A stretch of DNA of 64,000 nucleotides from Endomychus coccineus (lineage: Eukaryota; Arthropoda; Insecta; Coleoptera; Endomychidae): assembly GCA_958510875.1 (NCBI GenBank), contig OY294068.1, forward strand, positions 27,508,297 through 27,572,296. Direction: 5' to 3'. Positions 45,242 through 55,938 of this stretch are shown here, piece by piece. The position numbers were made by a program, and so were the translations under genes. Under the pieces are notes generated by a model. The model was not told where the DNA came from. It worked only from the letters and a program-made list of their open reading frames with translations, and searched no databases. Every line of letters begins with the position of its first letter. Positions within the stretch are counted from its first letter, which is position 1.

Positions 45242-45676
45242 GATAATTCGTGTCTGTGATATTTATAATGAAGAAAATCGTAGCGTGCAGACAACCTTGT
45301 TCAGGGGTCGGAATTCCACACATTGATCCTGCTTAAAATCCCTATAATTCGATGATGCTTGATGTGAGAGGTAATTAGGACGTTGATGAACAACTGATGA
45401 TGAATGAGTTCTCCTCCATCTTCTAACCTACTAACTAACCCTATAATTTACAAACGCCGGAGTTTGTGGGTGTGATAATAACATTCATTTCTAGATGAAG
45501 CGGTATCCGTAATGCAGTTGCGAAAGTGTGTTCTCGGTAGCTCAGTTGGCGACCATCTAGAGGTCGTAGGTTCGAATCCTGCTTGAGGTTGAACTTTTTT
45601 GGAATTTGAATAACTTAACAACTTGTCTGAACACCACGAATTCTCTTCATTATAAATATCACAGACATGAATTATC
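45242..45676. repeat. 33-bp inverted repeat enclosing a tRNA-like sequence
   Basis: Arms at 45242-45274 and 45644-45676 are complementary at 32 of 33 positions (they include GTGTCTGTGATATTTATAAT and its mirror). The enclosed 369 bases hold a tRNA-like Pol III unit. TTGTTCAGGGGTCGGAATTCC (45298) and TTGTTCAGTGGTCGGAGATCC (about 45706) are a direct pair, one inside and one outside the arms. Confidence 0.8.
45535..45600 (+). tRNA. tRNA-like sequence (tRNA-derived SINE head or pseudo-tRNA), anticodon loop CTA
   Basis: TAGCTCAGTTGG (45538-45549) is a Pol III A box. Directly after it CGACC-ATCTAGA-GGTCG forms a perfect 5-bp anticodon arm with a 7-base loop whose middle reads CTA (45557-45559). GTAGG-TTCGAAT-CCTGC is a good T arm containing the B box, and TTTTTT (45595-45600) would end Pol III transcription. 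The 3 prime half of the D stem and the variable loop are missing and the acceptor stem barely pairs, so this is not a working tRNA. Most likely a tRNA-derived SINE piece. Confidence 0.55.
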
Positions 45677-45679
45677 CCC

Positions 45680-47695
45680 CTTAAGAATAATGTTTGGCTT
45701 AATTTTGTTCAGTGGTCGGAGATCCAAACCTCGATCCAATTTTCTCCCAAATTTCAAAAAAATTGTTCAACAACAACAAAAACAATTATTAAAATAAACT
45801 TAATTTTACACCGTTTCTCAACTGTTTAAAACACAGATCGATGAGTCAAAGAAATCCTCTGGGGCTATAATATTGAGCTCTCACTCAGTAGGCTCGAGTT
45901 CGATACCCAGCAAGGAAAAATTTGTTTTTGCAAAACATTTTCTCAAAAATATCTACATGAATATCATCCAGTTGTGTAAAGATAAAGAAATGAATTATGC
46001 GAAGAGTATCTTATAGAATGTGGAACAATAATAAAAAATGAGTAACCAAATCGAATGATTTGCAAAGAGTAACGGCAAAATATTCCATGCGTCAACACAT
46101 GCCTACTTTTATTATGATGAATTGGAATATTATATTTAAAAATTCGAAACGTGAGAGATCTAGTAATATAAATCACAAACTTGTTGAAGAAAATGAACGT
46201 CCCATTAGAAAAAACAATTGTCATTCTCCGAAGCAATTACAGCCTGCCCTAAGAATTAATGATAGTGACGTTATCCAAAAACCGAATCAACATGTTCCAA
46301 AATCGCAGCTCAGGAGAATTCACCAATTGAACATGGTCAAGTTTTTGAATAGATATGATAGATTCTTGTAAATCACAGACCTCATTTGTTGGAAAAATTG
46401 AAGAGTTACTTTGAAATTCATCGAATCTATTTGTTATAATAAATTAATTTTCATTATAGATCATTTGGCATCTCATTGTTTGTTCGCCTCCATTTGCTAA
46501 CGGAAGTTATTCATGAAAAGTTATTGAAACTTATTGCTCCACAACTCTCCCATTTCTCATTGTCATAACACCTACGACGGTTTCATCATTTATGGTCACC
46601 AACAATTTCCATGAACAACCCACATAGTGGATTTGTTAATTATTTTGTTGTTATTGTTCTCGCTCTCCAGATTCTCGTATATCTCAAAGAACAAACGACT
46701 AAGGAGTCTCCATTACGCCAACACTAAGTGTAGGTTGTATTGTTGGTAATTGTTGAGGTCATAGATTAACCAAATAGAATTAAAACTGTCACCAGCTTGA
46801 ATAAGAGCAGCACAGTATTAATGAAAACAAGAAAACCATGCATGTGTTTCTAACTAGTTACGAGGAACACTGGAGTTGCTTTCGAAAGCAAATACGGAAT
46901 GCTATTAAATACCGTAGGCACTCGCCATTGTATTTCGTGCATGTTGTCTGTTTATTATCATATAATCTTCTTGCGGCTTATTGTTTCTCCTTTCAATTTG
47001 CTCGTTTTAGTTAAAGGGAGAGAACAGTCATGATTAAGAGCTAAATATTCGCATTTGTAACATAAATGGAAACGATAAATTAATATGGATATTCACGAGC
47101 AACACAGATGATTTGTTATTCCATGTTATCCTTAATACCTGATATTATACATTATCTGTAATCATGTAGGCCGAAGATATAAAACTTGAACTTCCATCTT
47201 CAATTGAGAAGATACACCATACTATGAAATACGTGATTTCATATCATAATTAATGTTGAAATCACTCACGTATTAGCATGATAATACAGTTCTCGCTAAA
47301 TAACATGACACCTGCATGTTTTCTATTCTATTTATTTATTCCACATCGGATTATTCCTGATAATGTGGCCTATTACCGAAGCCAGGAAACAAGCTTACAT
47401 CATTCTGGAAATTTTCCCAAATTCTGAATATGTTGAAGCCCACGTAGGGATTTTAAACGTGCGATGACGACATCGACGTCGTCACTCGAAATAATAATTT
47501 CGGATACTCCTGCAGGTTAAATATATGCGTGTGTATAATACTATAATTCTATTTGAATAAGATGGATGTATAAAAATGACAATCGAAACGGAGCTACTGT
47601 GCATAAAAATAGCACACTTTCATTTTCATAGTGAATTACGCACATACCCACGCATATTAAAAATAGTCTAGAACGATTCAGAAAGACTCAAAACA
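45680..47695. other. unassigned; second B-box-like string and an unrecognised 103-codon frame
   Basis: GAGTTCGATACCCAGC near 45897 resembles a B box. The plus frame 46060-46371 encodes a basic 103-residue sequence with no motif that I recognise and no clear promoter; it may be chance. From 46.4 to 47.7 kb nothing is supported. Confidence 0.3.
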
Positions 47696-47699
47696 AGAA

Positions 47700-47960
47700 T
47701 TCAAGAATTTTCTGCTGATAGAGGCTCGGGGTTCGGGCCTCTGATTTTAGTATTTTCGAAAAGAATTTGATGATTAGTATCAAACTTGTGTTCCGCAGGT
47801 GGAGATCTACTAGTGTCAAGAAGCTTTGTACAGCGCCCATGTTGTTTCACATGAATAGCTACTGTACGACATGTTTCACCAATGTAGAATTCACCGCAAG
47901 AACAGGGAATACTATGAACACCTTCTAAATGAAGAGGAGGAAGGGGATCTTCGATAGGTT
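47700..47960 (-). pseudogene. Penelope GIY-YIG endonuclease fragment
   Basis: The minus-strand frame from about 47950 reads LEGVHSIPCSCGEFYIGETC, then RTVAIHVKQHGRCTK and AEHKFDTNHQILFENTKI. It has the GIY equivalent GVH, a CxC pair, YIG and a following basic segment in which the usual catalytic Arg of (V)R is replaced (IHVKQH). The reverse transcriptase half is absent on this strand. It stops at a plus-strand copy that starts near 47995. Confidence 0.85.
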
Positions 47961-47994
47961 TGTAAAATTGAGATTGTTTTGGAACTGTGGAAAG

Positions 47995-48345
47995 AAGCCA
48001 CCGATTATATGGTTTGCCTAAAATTCATTAACCCTCAGTTTCTTTAAAACCAATTGTTAGCACTATCGGATTCCCTACTTATAAGCTCTCTCGATATCTC
48101 CCATTTATCCTCAAGGCTCTTGTAGGTAATTCCTTCCATTTCATTGAAAAACATTAAAAAACGCTAGAAGTTGACCCAGATGATTTGCTCGACAGCTTCG
48201 ACGTCGAATCACTATTTACCAATGTTTCCATTCCAGACGCCCTGTCCATAACACCAGTAGATGAGCACCAGCGGAACACAAGTTTGATATCAAATCCTTT
48301 CCGAAAATACAAAATCCTAGCCCGAGCCTCAAACTTCAATTCAAG
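47995..48345 (+). pseudogene. Penelope reverse transcriptase fragment, opposite orientation
   Basis: The plus frame reads RLYGLPKIH, then a stop, LKPIVSTIGFPTYKLSRYL, LKALVGNSF and, after a shift, LLDSFDVESLFTNVSIPDAL. These are consecutive N-terminal Penelope reverse transcriptase motifs. Soon after, AEHKFDI from the end of the GIY-YIG domain appears, so the middle of the protein (catalytic YVDD included) is deleted. A hammerhead-like motif follows at once. Confidence 0.85.
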
Positions 48346-48351
48346 CCTCAA

Positions 48352-48408
48352 GCCTGCAATGAAGATGCCACCTGTAATGGTTGGCGAAACGTCATCATCA
48401 AGTCCTGC
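48352..48408 (+). ncRNA. hammerhead-like motif downstream of a Penelope fragment
   Basis: ATGAAGA (one change from CUGANGA) precedes GCCACC-TGTAAT-GGTTGGC, a stem with one bulge, then GAAA and, further on, a GTC. It is in the expected position after Penelope coding sequence and on the same strand. Stem I pairing is unclear. Confidence 0.5.
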
Positions 48409-48521
48409 TATTGGAATCCAGAATCCATATTATCTTAGATTAATGTATAATTGAGTGGTCTGTTATTTGGAGATATTCCATTATAACAATAAAACTAAAG
48501 TTTACTTCGTAAGTAATTAAG

Positions 48522-49010
48522 TAAGTATGCTATCTCGTTTGTGCCGTATTGTGTATATTATCAACTTGGGGCTAACATCAAGAGGAATATACACTGAAAG
48601 GCTGATCATTGCACAGAGAGGCTGAATATGTCCTTATGCAAAAAGAAATTGAAAAAAAAATTTAAATGCATCAGAGGTCTCAGTTTTTATTTTTTATAAG
48701 TATGCTATCTCGTTTGTGCCGTATTGTGTATAGTATAAAATCGAAGCTAACATTATCAGCAATATACTCTAGATGTTTCATCATTACACAGAGAGGATGA
48801 ATGGGTCCTTAAGTAAAAAGAAATTGAAAAAAAAATTAAAATTCATGAGAAGTCTTAATTTTTTTCTAAGTATGCTATCTCGTAGATCCATATTGTGTAT
48901 AATATCAAATGGAAGCTCACAGGAATGAACACTGAAAGTTTCATCGTTGTACAGAGAGGCTGAATTCTTCTCACGCAACAATGTAATCGGAATAAAGTAA
49001 AAATCTTTTA
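48522..49010 (+). repeat. satellite-like trimer, 170-175 bp units
   Basis: TAAGTATGCTATCTCGT starts units at 48522, 48697 and 48867. Each continues with CATATTGTGTAT or CGTATTGTGTAT, a TTCATC/CTGATCAT stretch, CACAGAGAGGNTGAAT and AAAAAGAAATTGAAAAAAAA. The third is shortened. Confidence 0.85.
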
Positions 49011-49019
49011 GTATTGTCA

Positions 49020-49680
49020 GTTCTTAGCAGCACGTATGTATATACAGACAGCCGGGGTGAATCGAATTTTATGGTGAGGAAGCCTTTCAACATCCGGCAT
49101 ATTCATTACAAAACTAGGAAACATGACGGTGTGCTTTAAGCCGTTCCAATATAAATTCAAAGCCGATACCACCCTAGAGAGATGAGATCATATGAAAGGA
49201 TAATACAGATAATATGAAATTCTTTCTAATAGCAAATGTTCAAGTTTTGGATGTTGTGGATATTGAAGTTTATTGAAGTAGTTCGCAAACTCCAATAAGA
49301 GTGTAGAACCTTTTCTGACAGAAACTTTTCGGTTCCACGCTCATCTTATCGAACACGATAACAGTATTTTCACATGAACATTGAATAACTTCGCTATTCT
49401 CTGAACATTATTCAATTTATTACACGACAGATAATTTCATGCAAATCCTACCCAGATTGTGAGAATAAGAGTTGATCTCATCCGAGGGTCAGATTGCATT
49501 GCGGACATGAATGAATATTTTGTTATTGCAGTCTCGGAAACTATAACGTGATATTTATCATTCCCATGGAATATTATAGTTAATATTAGAGGAACCTGTA
49601 ACATCAGATGTTGATAACATGGCATTGGATCAATCAAAACTGATAAAGATTATCCACATGAAATAGAAATTGCTGGTGTT
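49020..49680. other. unassigned sequence
   Basis: No feature is supported. Confidence 0.35.
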
Positions 49681-49684
49681 ATTT

Positions 49685-49935
49685 TTCGTTTTCACTACTC
49701 TAGTGAGGAATTTTCTCAAAACGGAAATGTATAAATATCTGTCGAGTTTTCTCTCGGATAGATCAGTTCATGTGATGGTTGACGGAGAATTCTCCGATAC
49801 GATGACTATCAACGCTGGTATTTCACAAGGATCTGTCTTAGCACCAACTTTGTTTCTGCTCCATACAAATGATCTGCTGGAAGTGACCACCTGTCCCATC
49901 CACACTCGAGAGAGAACTATATGGTCCATATTAGT
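49685..49935 (+). pseudogene. LINE reverse transcriptase palm fragment (CR1/Jockey type)
   Basis: The frame contains YLSSFLSDRSVHVMVDGEFS, TINAGISQGSVLAPTLFLLH and NDLL, the motif that precedes the catalytic box of CR1/Jockey-type LINEs. It breaks off at CPIHTRERT, exactly where SYADDS would be expected, so the active site is lost. It is probably from the same family as the piece at 50.94 kb, with a GC-rich block between them. Confidence 0.75.
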
Positions 49936-49979
49936 CAGGAAATAGCTTCAGCAAGCAACTTCCTTCGCGTGGGTCTCGA

Positions 49980-50930
49980 GATAGGTAACCCTGTGGCGCG
50001 GGGCGAAACAATAGTTGTCACTGCAAAAGATCTGGTGAACTATGGACCACATGCATTTCACCACTAAAACCATGATATCTTGCTTCCTTATCCCAGAACT
50101 CTGACCGAAATGGATTCACGGGCTTCGTAGACATATGCGGTAGACTATTTGAATGGAGCCGAACGATGACTCGTCAAACGTTCCTAGTAAAATAGGTAAC
50201 ACGAGGAGGTAGAGTTGACTATTGCCCAGAAGGGGCAATAATATAGTCTAGCAAGCAGCACCCGTAGTGGGTCCGTCTAAAGTGATCCCTACGAGGGCGA
50301 ATAAAACAGCTGCCTCTGCGTGAATAAATGCTCTACCACATGGCTTTACTCCTAAAGTCCGGTGTCGGTGCTTCTTATCCCAGGTTTCTGGGCAATGGAT
50401 TCGCCGCCAGGGCAATGATATGTGGTAGGCCGATGAAATGAGGCCAACGGCTACTAGTCAAACGAAAGCTGTTTAATACTGAATACGAGTAAACAAGGAG
50501 AGGGACCCAGATGGTTCAAAATACCATATCTTCTCCAATTAAGGCGTTGGGCTCTGCCGGGCAGTGGTTGAAAGCCGCATGCTGGCTAGCGGGTGATGGA
50601 GAGTATTACAATCCTTCACCTTCGATGAGTGAGCTACGTTTCAGCTCAGGCACTGACCATGCAAAGCCTGTAGGGACTTGGATAGGGTTCTGCTCCTACC
50701 AGTGGGATTAGGGGAATTCCCTCTTCGGACCTACCTCTTGGCAGGTAGGAGTCTTCCTACCGCGATGATTCAGCGTGATCCCGATCCCTCGCCCATGGGG
50801 GTTGTGCGTCTTTACGTAAAACTAACACTCGGACAACTGTCCCATTGACAGCTTAGCAGATGATGATCATCCGCTCCATTAGCTCTTTCTCATCCAGAGC
50901 TCCTATAGTATCCAATGAAGCCTAAGGAGC
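49980..50930. repeat. GC-rich island with a diverged tandem pair
   Basis: The block is clearly richer in GC than its surroundings. About 49985-50200 and 50290-50475 are alike: CATG with a TTTCACCACTA/TTTACTCCTAA stretch, CTTCTTATCCC, TGGATTC, TATG, a TGAATGGAGCC/TGAAATGAGGCC string and GTCAAACG in the same order. The rest (50476-50930) has short palindromes such as TACCTCTTGGCAGGTAGG. Repeated GC-rich 5 prime regions are seen in some LINEs, but the identity is not established. Confidence 0.5.
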
Positions 50931-50934
50931 GAGA

Positions 50935-51290
50935 CAGACAAGTTGATGCAATTAATGAAGATCTGGCAAAGATTTTGAAATGGGGATCCGATAATCTAGT
51001 AGAGTTTGATATAACCAAAACGATCGCGTCTTCTCCGTGAAGACGGGTCTCACAATCTCTAATATGATGATGTCAGGTACAACTATATCTATGAAGTCCT
51101 CCTTATCCATGTTAGGGATCACCACCAACAGCACTCTCTCATGGAATGATCATGTATGATGCATTGCGAAAACCTCTTCACAAAAACTTGGTTATCTATT
51201 TTGTGCTTAGAAGTACTCTCCATATCAGAAGCACCTCATAATCTGCAAAGCACAGATTCGACTTGTACTGAAGTTCAGATTTTTGGAGTT
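50935..51290 (+). pseudogene. LINE reverse transcriptase thumb fragment (CR1/Jockey type)
   Basis: INEDLAKILKWGSDNLVEFD and, after a shift, TTISMKSSLSMLGITTNSTL with a WNDHV stretch and QKLGYLFCA follow each other as in the region after the catalytic box of CR1/Jockey LINE proteins. The nucleotides match the fragments at 5.5 and 8.5 kb. It stops about 51290. Confidence 0.7.
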
Positions 51291-51499
51291 TGGCTCCAAG
51301 CGGAGCGATTCTGACCCACGAGTGTTCATTTATGTACCAGAAGGGCGGGTCCCGCCTAAAGGCATTTTTCATTCTCCCCCAGGTGAACGATTCCTAAAGA
51401 GGTTGACATCAAATTCGTCATATACTATTTGAACGTCTTCCTAGTGAAGCGGTTCCTCCTCGAGGTTGTTTAGCCAGGCTTCAGGGGTAGGCGGGATCG

Positions 51500-52700
51500 A
51501 TTCCTACTCCAGAATGTTCACCGGGTGCCCGAGGTGAATAGACTGCCACCTATTATACTCCCAGTTGAAAGCGGGTAGATTGTTAATGAGAAGAGGCTTA
51601 GAACCATCTTCGTATCTAGTTCCTGAATCTCCATAATGTCGCATAACTCCACCGAGAGTGCTCTGCGTCTTAGGGGATCAGTGTTTGGCATCCGCCCAGA
51701 ATATGCATTGAGGTTTCGTTTTTTCGTTTGCACCATCTGCATGAAGGCGAATCGCTAAGTTTCATCCTGTGGAGGTGGTAGTTAAACAGTCCATGTCCTG
51801 TCAGTATCTGTGTCAGCAGTTTGGCATGGCTTCCAACCATGTTCATCACTTGCCGAGAGTAGTCTTCTCTAATGTGCTGTCCAATCAGTGCTTTCGACTG
51901 CTTGCAACTTCTCTACTTTCCACTCTTCCTAGTATTGTGTGCTGACCAAGCAGTGGATTGTCTCTTCGAGATGTCTATCGCTGGTTCAGGGCCTATTGAT
52001 TGTTCTATAACCTATATTCTGCAAGCTCATCGGCTATTTCGTTACCTCGTATCACATAGTGACCAGGGATCCAGACTGTATTGGCTTTGCCTTCGTCTAT
52101 GCCAAGACTGTTCAGCATTTTGATGCAATCCCACACCATCTTTGATGTTATTCTCATGCTACCCAGCACAACAAGAGCTGCCTTGCTGTCTGCGCATATA
52201 CTAATGTGGGTTTGCATTCCTTCTTTCAGCGCTATTTGGGAACAGCGAGTTATTGCCAGAATCTCTGCTTGGAGAATGGTTGCATGTTTACGCAGATGTA
52301 TAGGAATACCACCAGATCTATGCCTCTGGCTCCATCAGTTAACCATATTTCAACCAATCTTCTCTGAGCAGTATGTTTATACGATACTTTCCATCGAAGG
52401 TGTATCGTGGTATCATCCCATCCGTTCTCATTCAGTAAATGGGGTGTATTTCATCACTGACTGGTAGTGAGGTGTGGCTACCGTTTGCCTTTCGCAGTCA
52501 TATTGTTAATAAGTCTGTGGGCAGATTTTGTTATCGCACCACTTATAGTCAGTAAGATGGTGTGGTTTCACCTTTGTTAGTGCTCCAAGTGGTGCCTTGG
52601 AAGCTCTTTTCGTGGCTCCCGTGGCAGCACCTAGGATGAGCTTCCTCAGATGCCCCAGTATTGATTGGTGATTCTGAGCTCTGTTCTGTTTCATCACACC
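51500..52700 (-). pseudogene. LINE C-terminal region with RNase H domain and zinc knuckle
   Basis: From about 52700 on the minus strand, LGAATGATKRASKAPLGALT is the post-reverse-transcriptase segment of RNase H-bearing LINEs. Through several frames the RNase H domain follows, with ICADSKAALVVLGS and VWIPGHYVIRGNEIADELA holding the third and fourth catalytic positions. Near 51720, CRWCKRKNETSMHILGGC is the terminal zinc knuckle. I-, LOA- and R1-type LINEs share this order. Many stops are present. Confidence 0.75.
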
Positions 52701-52799
52701 ACCGGAGAATGAGTAAACCTTGGTTTGAGGGTGGCTTTAGATCCACATCATGGTGTTTGGGCTGAAGCTCCAATTGTGGCCAATTTTAATTTATTATCT

Positions 52800-53655
52800 T
52801 TAAATATATTGAATGGAAAAGGATTCAAAATATCTAAAGGATAGTTCCTCTGTACAACCAGAATTGCATTGAATTTGCGGCATTGTTGTTCTAGTTGTGG
52901 TTACCATGTAAGTTTCCTCTGTAAGATATAGGTATCACAACCCTACATAATTTTCGTAAAATCTAATGTTATATAAAATCATTATCGACTAATTACTCAG
53001 ATATCTCCATGGAATAATAAGACTATGGGAATCTCTGATCATTAATATTAAAATAGTAATTATCGAGGTATGAAATTGTTGTTTAGATTATGTATAGGAC
53101 CTGAATGTAACTTGAATGCACGTGTCTCTATTATTCATCAATTTATAATATCAAAGCACACAACACAACCGTTGGAGATTCACTTCACGACGGATAAACT
53201 CATTATAGTTGATGGACGTCTCACTAATTCGGCAGATGAATAGCGACCCCGATACTGTGTTTGATGTTGAAATAGATTTGTTTATTCCATTGAGTCTTCA
53301 AAAATGTAACGATCACGATGATACAACACTCATGAAACCACCATCGCATTGTTAATTTGTGAATTTATTGAATCAATATTTAGCATCCATCACAGTGCCA
53401 CATAGCATTTAGAACCAGATTCACAATCGAATTTATTGAACCCGGAAGGTATTGCCTGAACAGTTTTCCAGAAATACAGGTCACATCTCAAGAATGTTGA
53501 AACACAGTAATAATAAATATCTAGTTTATTTAAAAGGGATGAAAAAGTGTAAGCGAAAAATTGATTGATAGAATTAAGCTTTATTTCCAGATGAGGGTAA
53601 TCTCTCAAATAGCAAATAGTATTACATTTACATTTATATTTTATTTTAGCTCGAT
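52800..53655. other. unassigned sequence
   Basis: No feature is supported. Confidence 0.35.
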
Positions 53656-53662
53656 CTTTGGT

Positions 53663-53765
53663 AACTGAAAAGTCGGTCCTCAGTAATTTGACAGTATTTT
53701 TAGTGGATAAGGGTGATTGTTTCTCATTTGTAGGGCTATAGTGTGAACTATCTTATAGTTTATTA
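53663..53765 (+). repeat. single dispersed monomer of the 24.3-kb satellite
   Basis: GTCGGTCCTCAGTAATTTGA, then TTTTTAGTGGATAAGGGTGA and TATAGTTTATTACTG match the trimer units. Confidence 0.75.
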
Positions 53766-53769
53766 CTGA

Positions 53770-54695
53770 TTATTAAATTGATTCAGCTTTTCTTAATCCG
53801 TTTCTATCAAATTCATAATGTTTGACAAAATTGAGAATGGATAATCTTGATAGCATTGGTCATCCGATGTCATTGCGGATGACAAATATGGGCTACTTAT
53901 CATTTCAAGAGTTTCAAATTTCATTCGGAATTAAAAGTGGGAAAGAGGAAGCCTGGAAGGATAAAAAAAGATTAATTCAAGGAAAGTGCGTATTTATGCG
54001 CATTATAATTCAGCAAACCGCATTTTCCTTTCCTCTCTACTGTTCTTGAGATATCTTTCTGGAACAGAATTTATGAAGAATTTCCTGCAGCGTTATACAT
54101 TTCGAGGTGTAAATTCAATGCGTTCGTTGAAGCGTTCGGCAGCGTCGCGTGAACCTTTATTGTTTTAACGAAGCCAAACTAGTATTTCCGTAGCAACGAT
54201 ATTTCCTCAGAACTTATGACATACACATGAGTCAAAAATGTAGAACAGAATGATTTGCATTAGCTGATTTAGAGATCACTGATTTCTCACACCATTATTC
54301 TGTTAGAACAAATCGTGCTAAATAAAACTTTTTCAATGAATTCCAAGTCCACCATCCAACCTATCATACATTTTGTCTATGCCGACGACGACTACAATAA
54401 TGTGTAACAACTGCTCTAGTGAATTCTACGACTACATTCCCACTTATAATACTTTTTCTCCATGACCACGAATATAACAATGTGACACGTATTAAACAAT
54501 GTCAAAACAGAGTTAGTACATTTACATTACTAGAGTGGAAAGTGATTCATTTCCTACGAGTGTGAATTGGTAGTTTCCACTCAAGTAATGTACACTATTT
54601 TTCTAACGACCACAGATCAATGCACAATCTCAAGAGAGAAAATATATTTGCCCGACTTTACAAAGAAAACTAATGATTTAATGAGAAAAACATAA
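53770..54695. other. unassigned; one 18-bp hairpin
   Basis: ACATTACTAGAGTGGAAA (54524-54541) and TTTCCACTCAAGTAATGT (54574-54591) are complementary at 17 of 18 positions and may mark a small foldback. No gene is supported. Confidence 0.4.
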
Positions 54696-54703
54696 AATAA
54701 CAA

Positions 54704-55443
54704 CTATTTAGAATTGTAAAAATTGAAAGCAATATTATTATTTCTAAAATTCGTCAAATGTAATGGAGTTTGCAATAAAGAGTTAGAGAGATTTCTCTCT
54801 GTTATTTGTACATTATCTACAGTAGCAGACTCGGTGTCACTTTTTGGAGTACTGCTGATGGCACCCATAATTTTATTGGCAATATTTAATATGTTACTAG
54901 CAGAATCATCAATATATTCTCCTACAACTATGGATGATTTCCAACCCCCATGTCTTTTCAGAGAGGTTAGATCTCTTCCTGCATCTACTAATAGTGTAGC
55001 AGATGAACGGCAAAAAGAGTGCCCAGTGTATTCTGTAGTTGGTGGTCTTGTTTTTCTTATATATGCTATAAAAATTTCCAGTAATAGTGAACTAGCGACA
55101 GCTTTTGTCTTTTGTATTATTAATTTCAATGACAGCAGCAGTCTCCTAATCTTCAATGTTATTTATACATAACTGGGTACGATCTTGCTTGCGACATGCA
55201 CCTGATATATCCATAACCCATATAACCTTGAAAAAGTTATAATTAAAAATACCGATGACTTACCTTGATAAGTAAGTGAATCTCATCAGAAGCTTTATTT
55301 ATAAATTCATTAACTTCTTGTTGCGTCAAAATTTTGGCTTTTTTTGGTTTATATCCGTGACTTTCCCACTTTAAAAATGCCTTAAGCTTACTATATTTGA
55401 AGTTATCTACATTACAGTGAATGGATAAAATGGTACGCAACAT
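54704..55443 (-). pseudogene. tyrosine recombinase remnant (Crypton-like), second copy
   Basis: Exon 1 (55443-55264) ends HLLIK at a GTAAGT donor and a 37-bp intron (55263-55227) ends TTCAAG. Exon 2 starts VIWVMDISGACRKQDRTQL, which keeps the catalytic Arg that the 33.7-kb copy has lost. A stop and a frameshift near 55150 follow. The C-terminal frame has HSFCRSSATLL, in which the usual Arg of the HxxR motif remains, and LKRHGGWKSSIVVGEYIDDS with the likely nucleophilic Tyr. Layout and intron position match the 33.7-kb copy, so the two share one family. The intron is shorter than usual for animals. Confidence 0.85.
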
Positions 55444-55444
55444 A

Positions 55445-55935
55445 GAATATTAAGTCCATAATGTTGAGCATTGGATTCTATTGGAAAGTTCACCCATGTA
55501 TGCAAGCAAAACATTTTCGAAAGAGGGGTTTCTTATTTCTCATTTTTTCGCCATAGGAAATTGATCGTAAGCGTTATTCATACCTCCTTTTGAACTTTCA
55601 GGCAGTAATTACATTGATGTTAATTTCGCAGCCTCTTTAATTCCAGGTGGAGTACATTGCTCATCACTGTCAATCTCTATATCCATGTTCTGTGGAATTT
55701 TAGATACTATTCTGACAGTTTTTTATACAACGAGTTGAATGATTCATATGCAAAACAGACAATCTAAAAGTTTTATATATGATTTTTCCGCAATATTAAT
55801 TTCAAAGCCCACTTAAAAATTCCATATACAATACATATAGTTGTATTGTGGACTGCCGAACAAATATTACTAACACTCTAGAGTGATATTTTACTTTTCA
55901 ACTCTAGGGTGATATTTGTCATTTTCGAAGTAACT
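55445..55935. other. unassigned sequence
   Basis: No feature is supported. It may contain more of the recombinase element upstream of exon 1. Confidence 0.3.
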
Positions 55936-55938
55936 AAT

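Noticed and set aside
45885..45915. A tRNA gene near 45.9 kb
   Set aside because: Only a B-box-like string is visible; no A box at the right distance and no arms.
46060..46371. A basic 103-residue protein
   Set aside because: No recognisable motif or gene structure; kept only as a remark in the gap entry.
24968..53315. TGTAACGATC at 24968, 38716 and 53306 as a common element end
   Set aside because: Ten bases only, flanks differ, and nothing else is shared between the last two places and the LTR-like segments.
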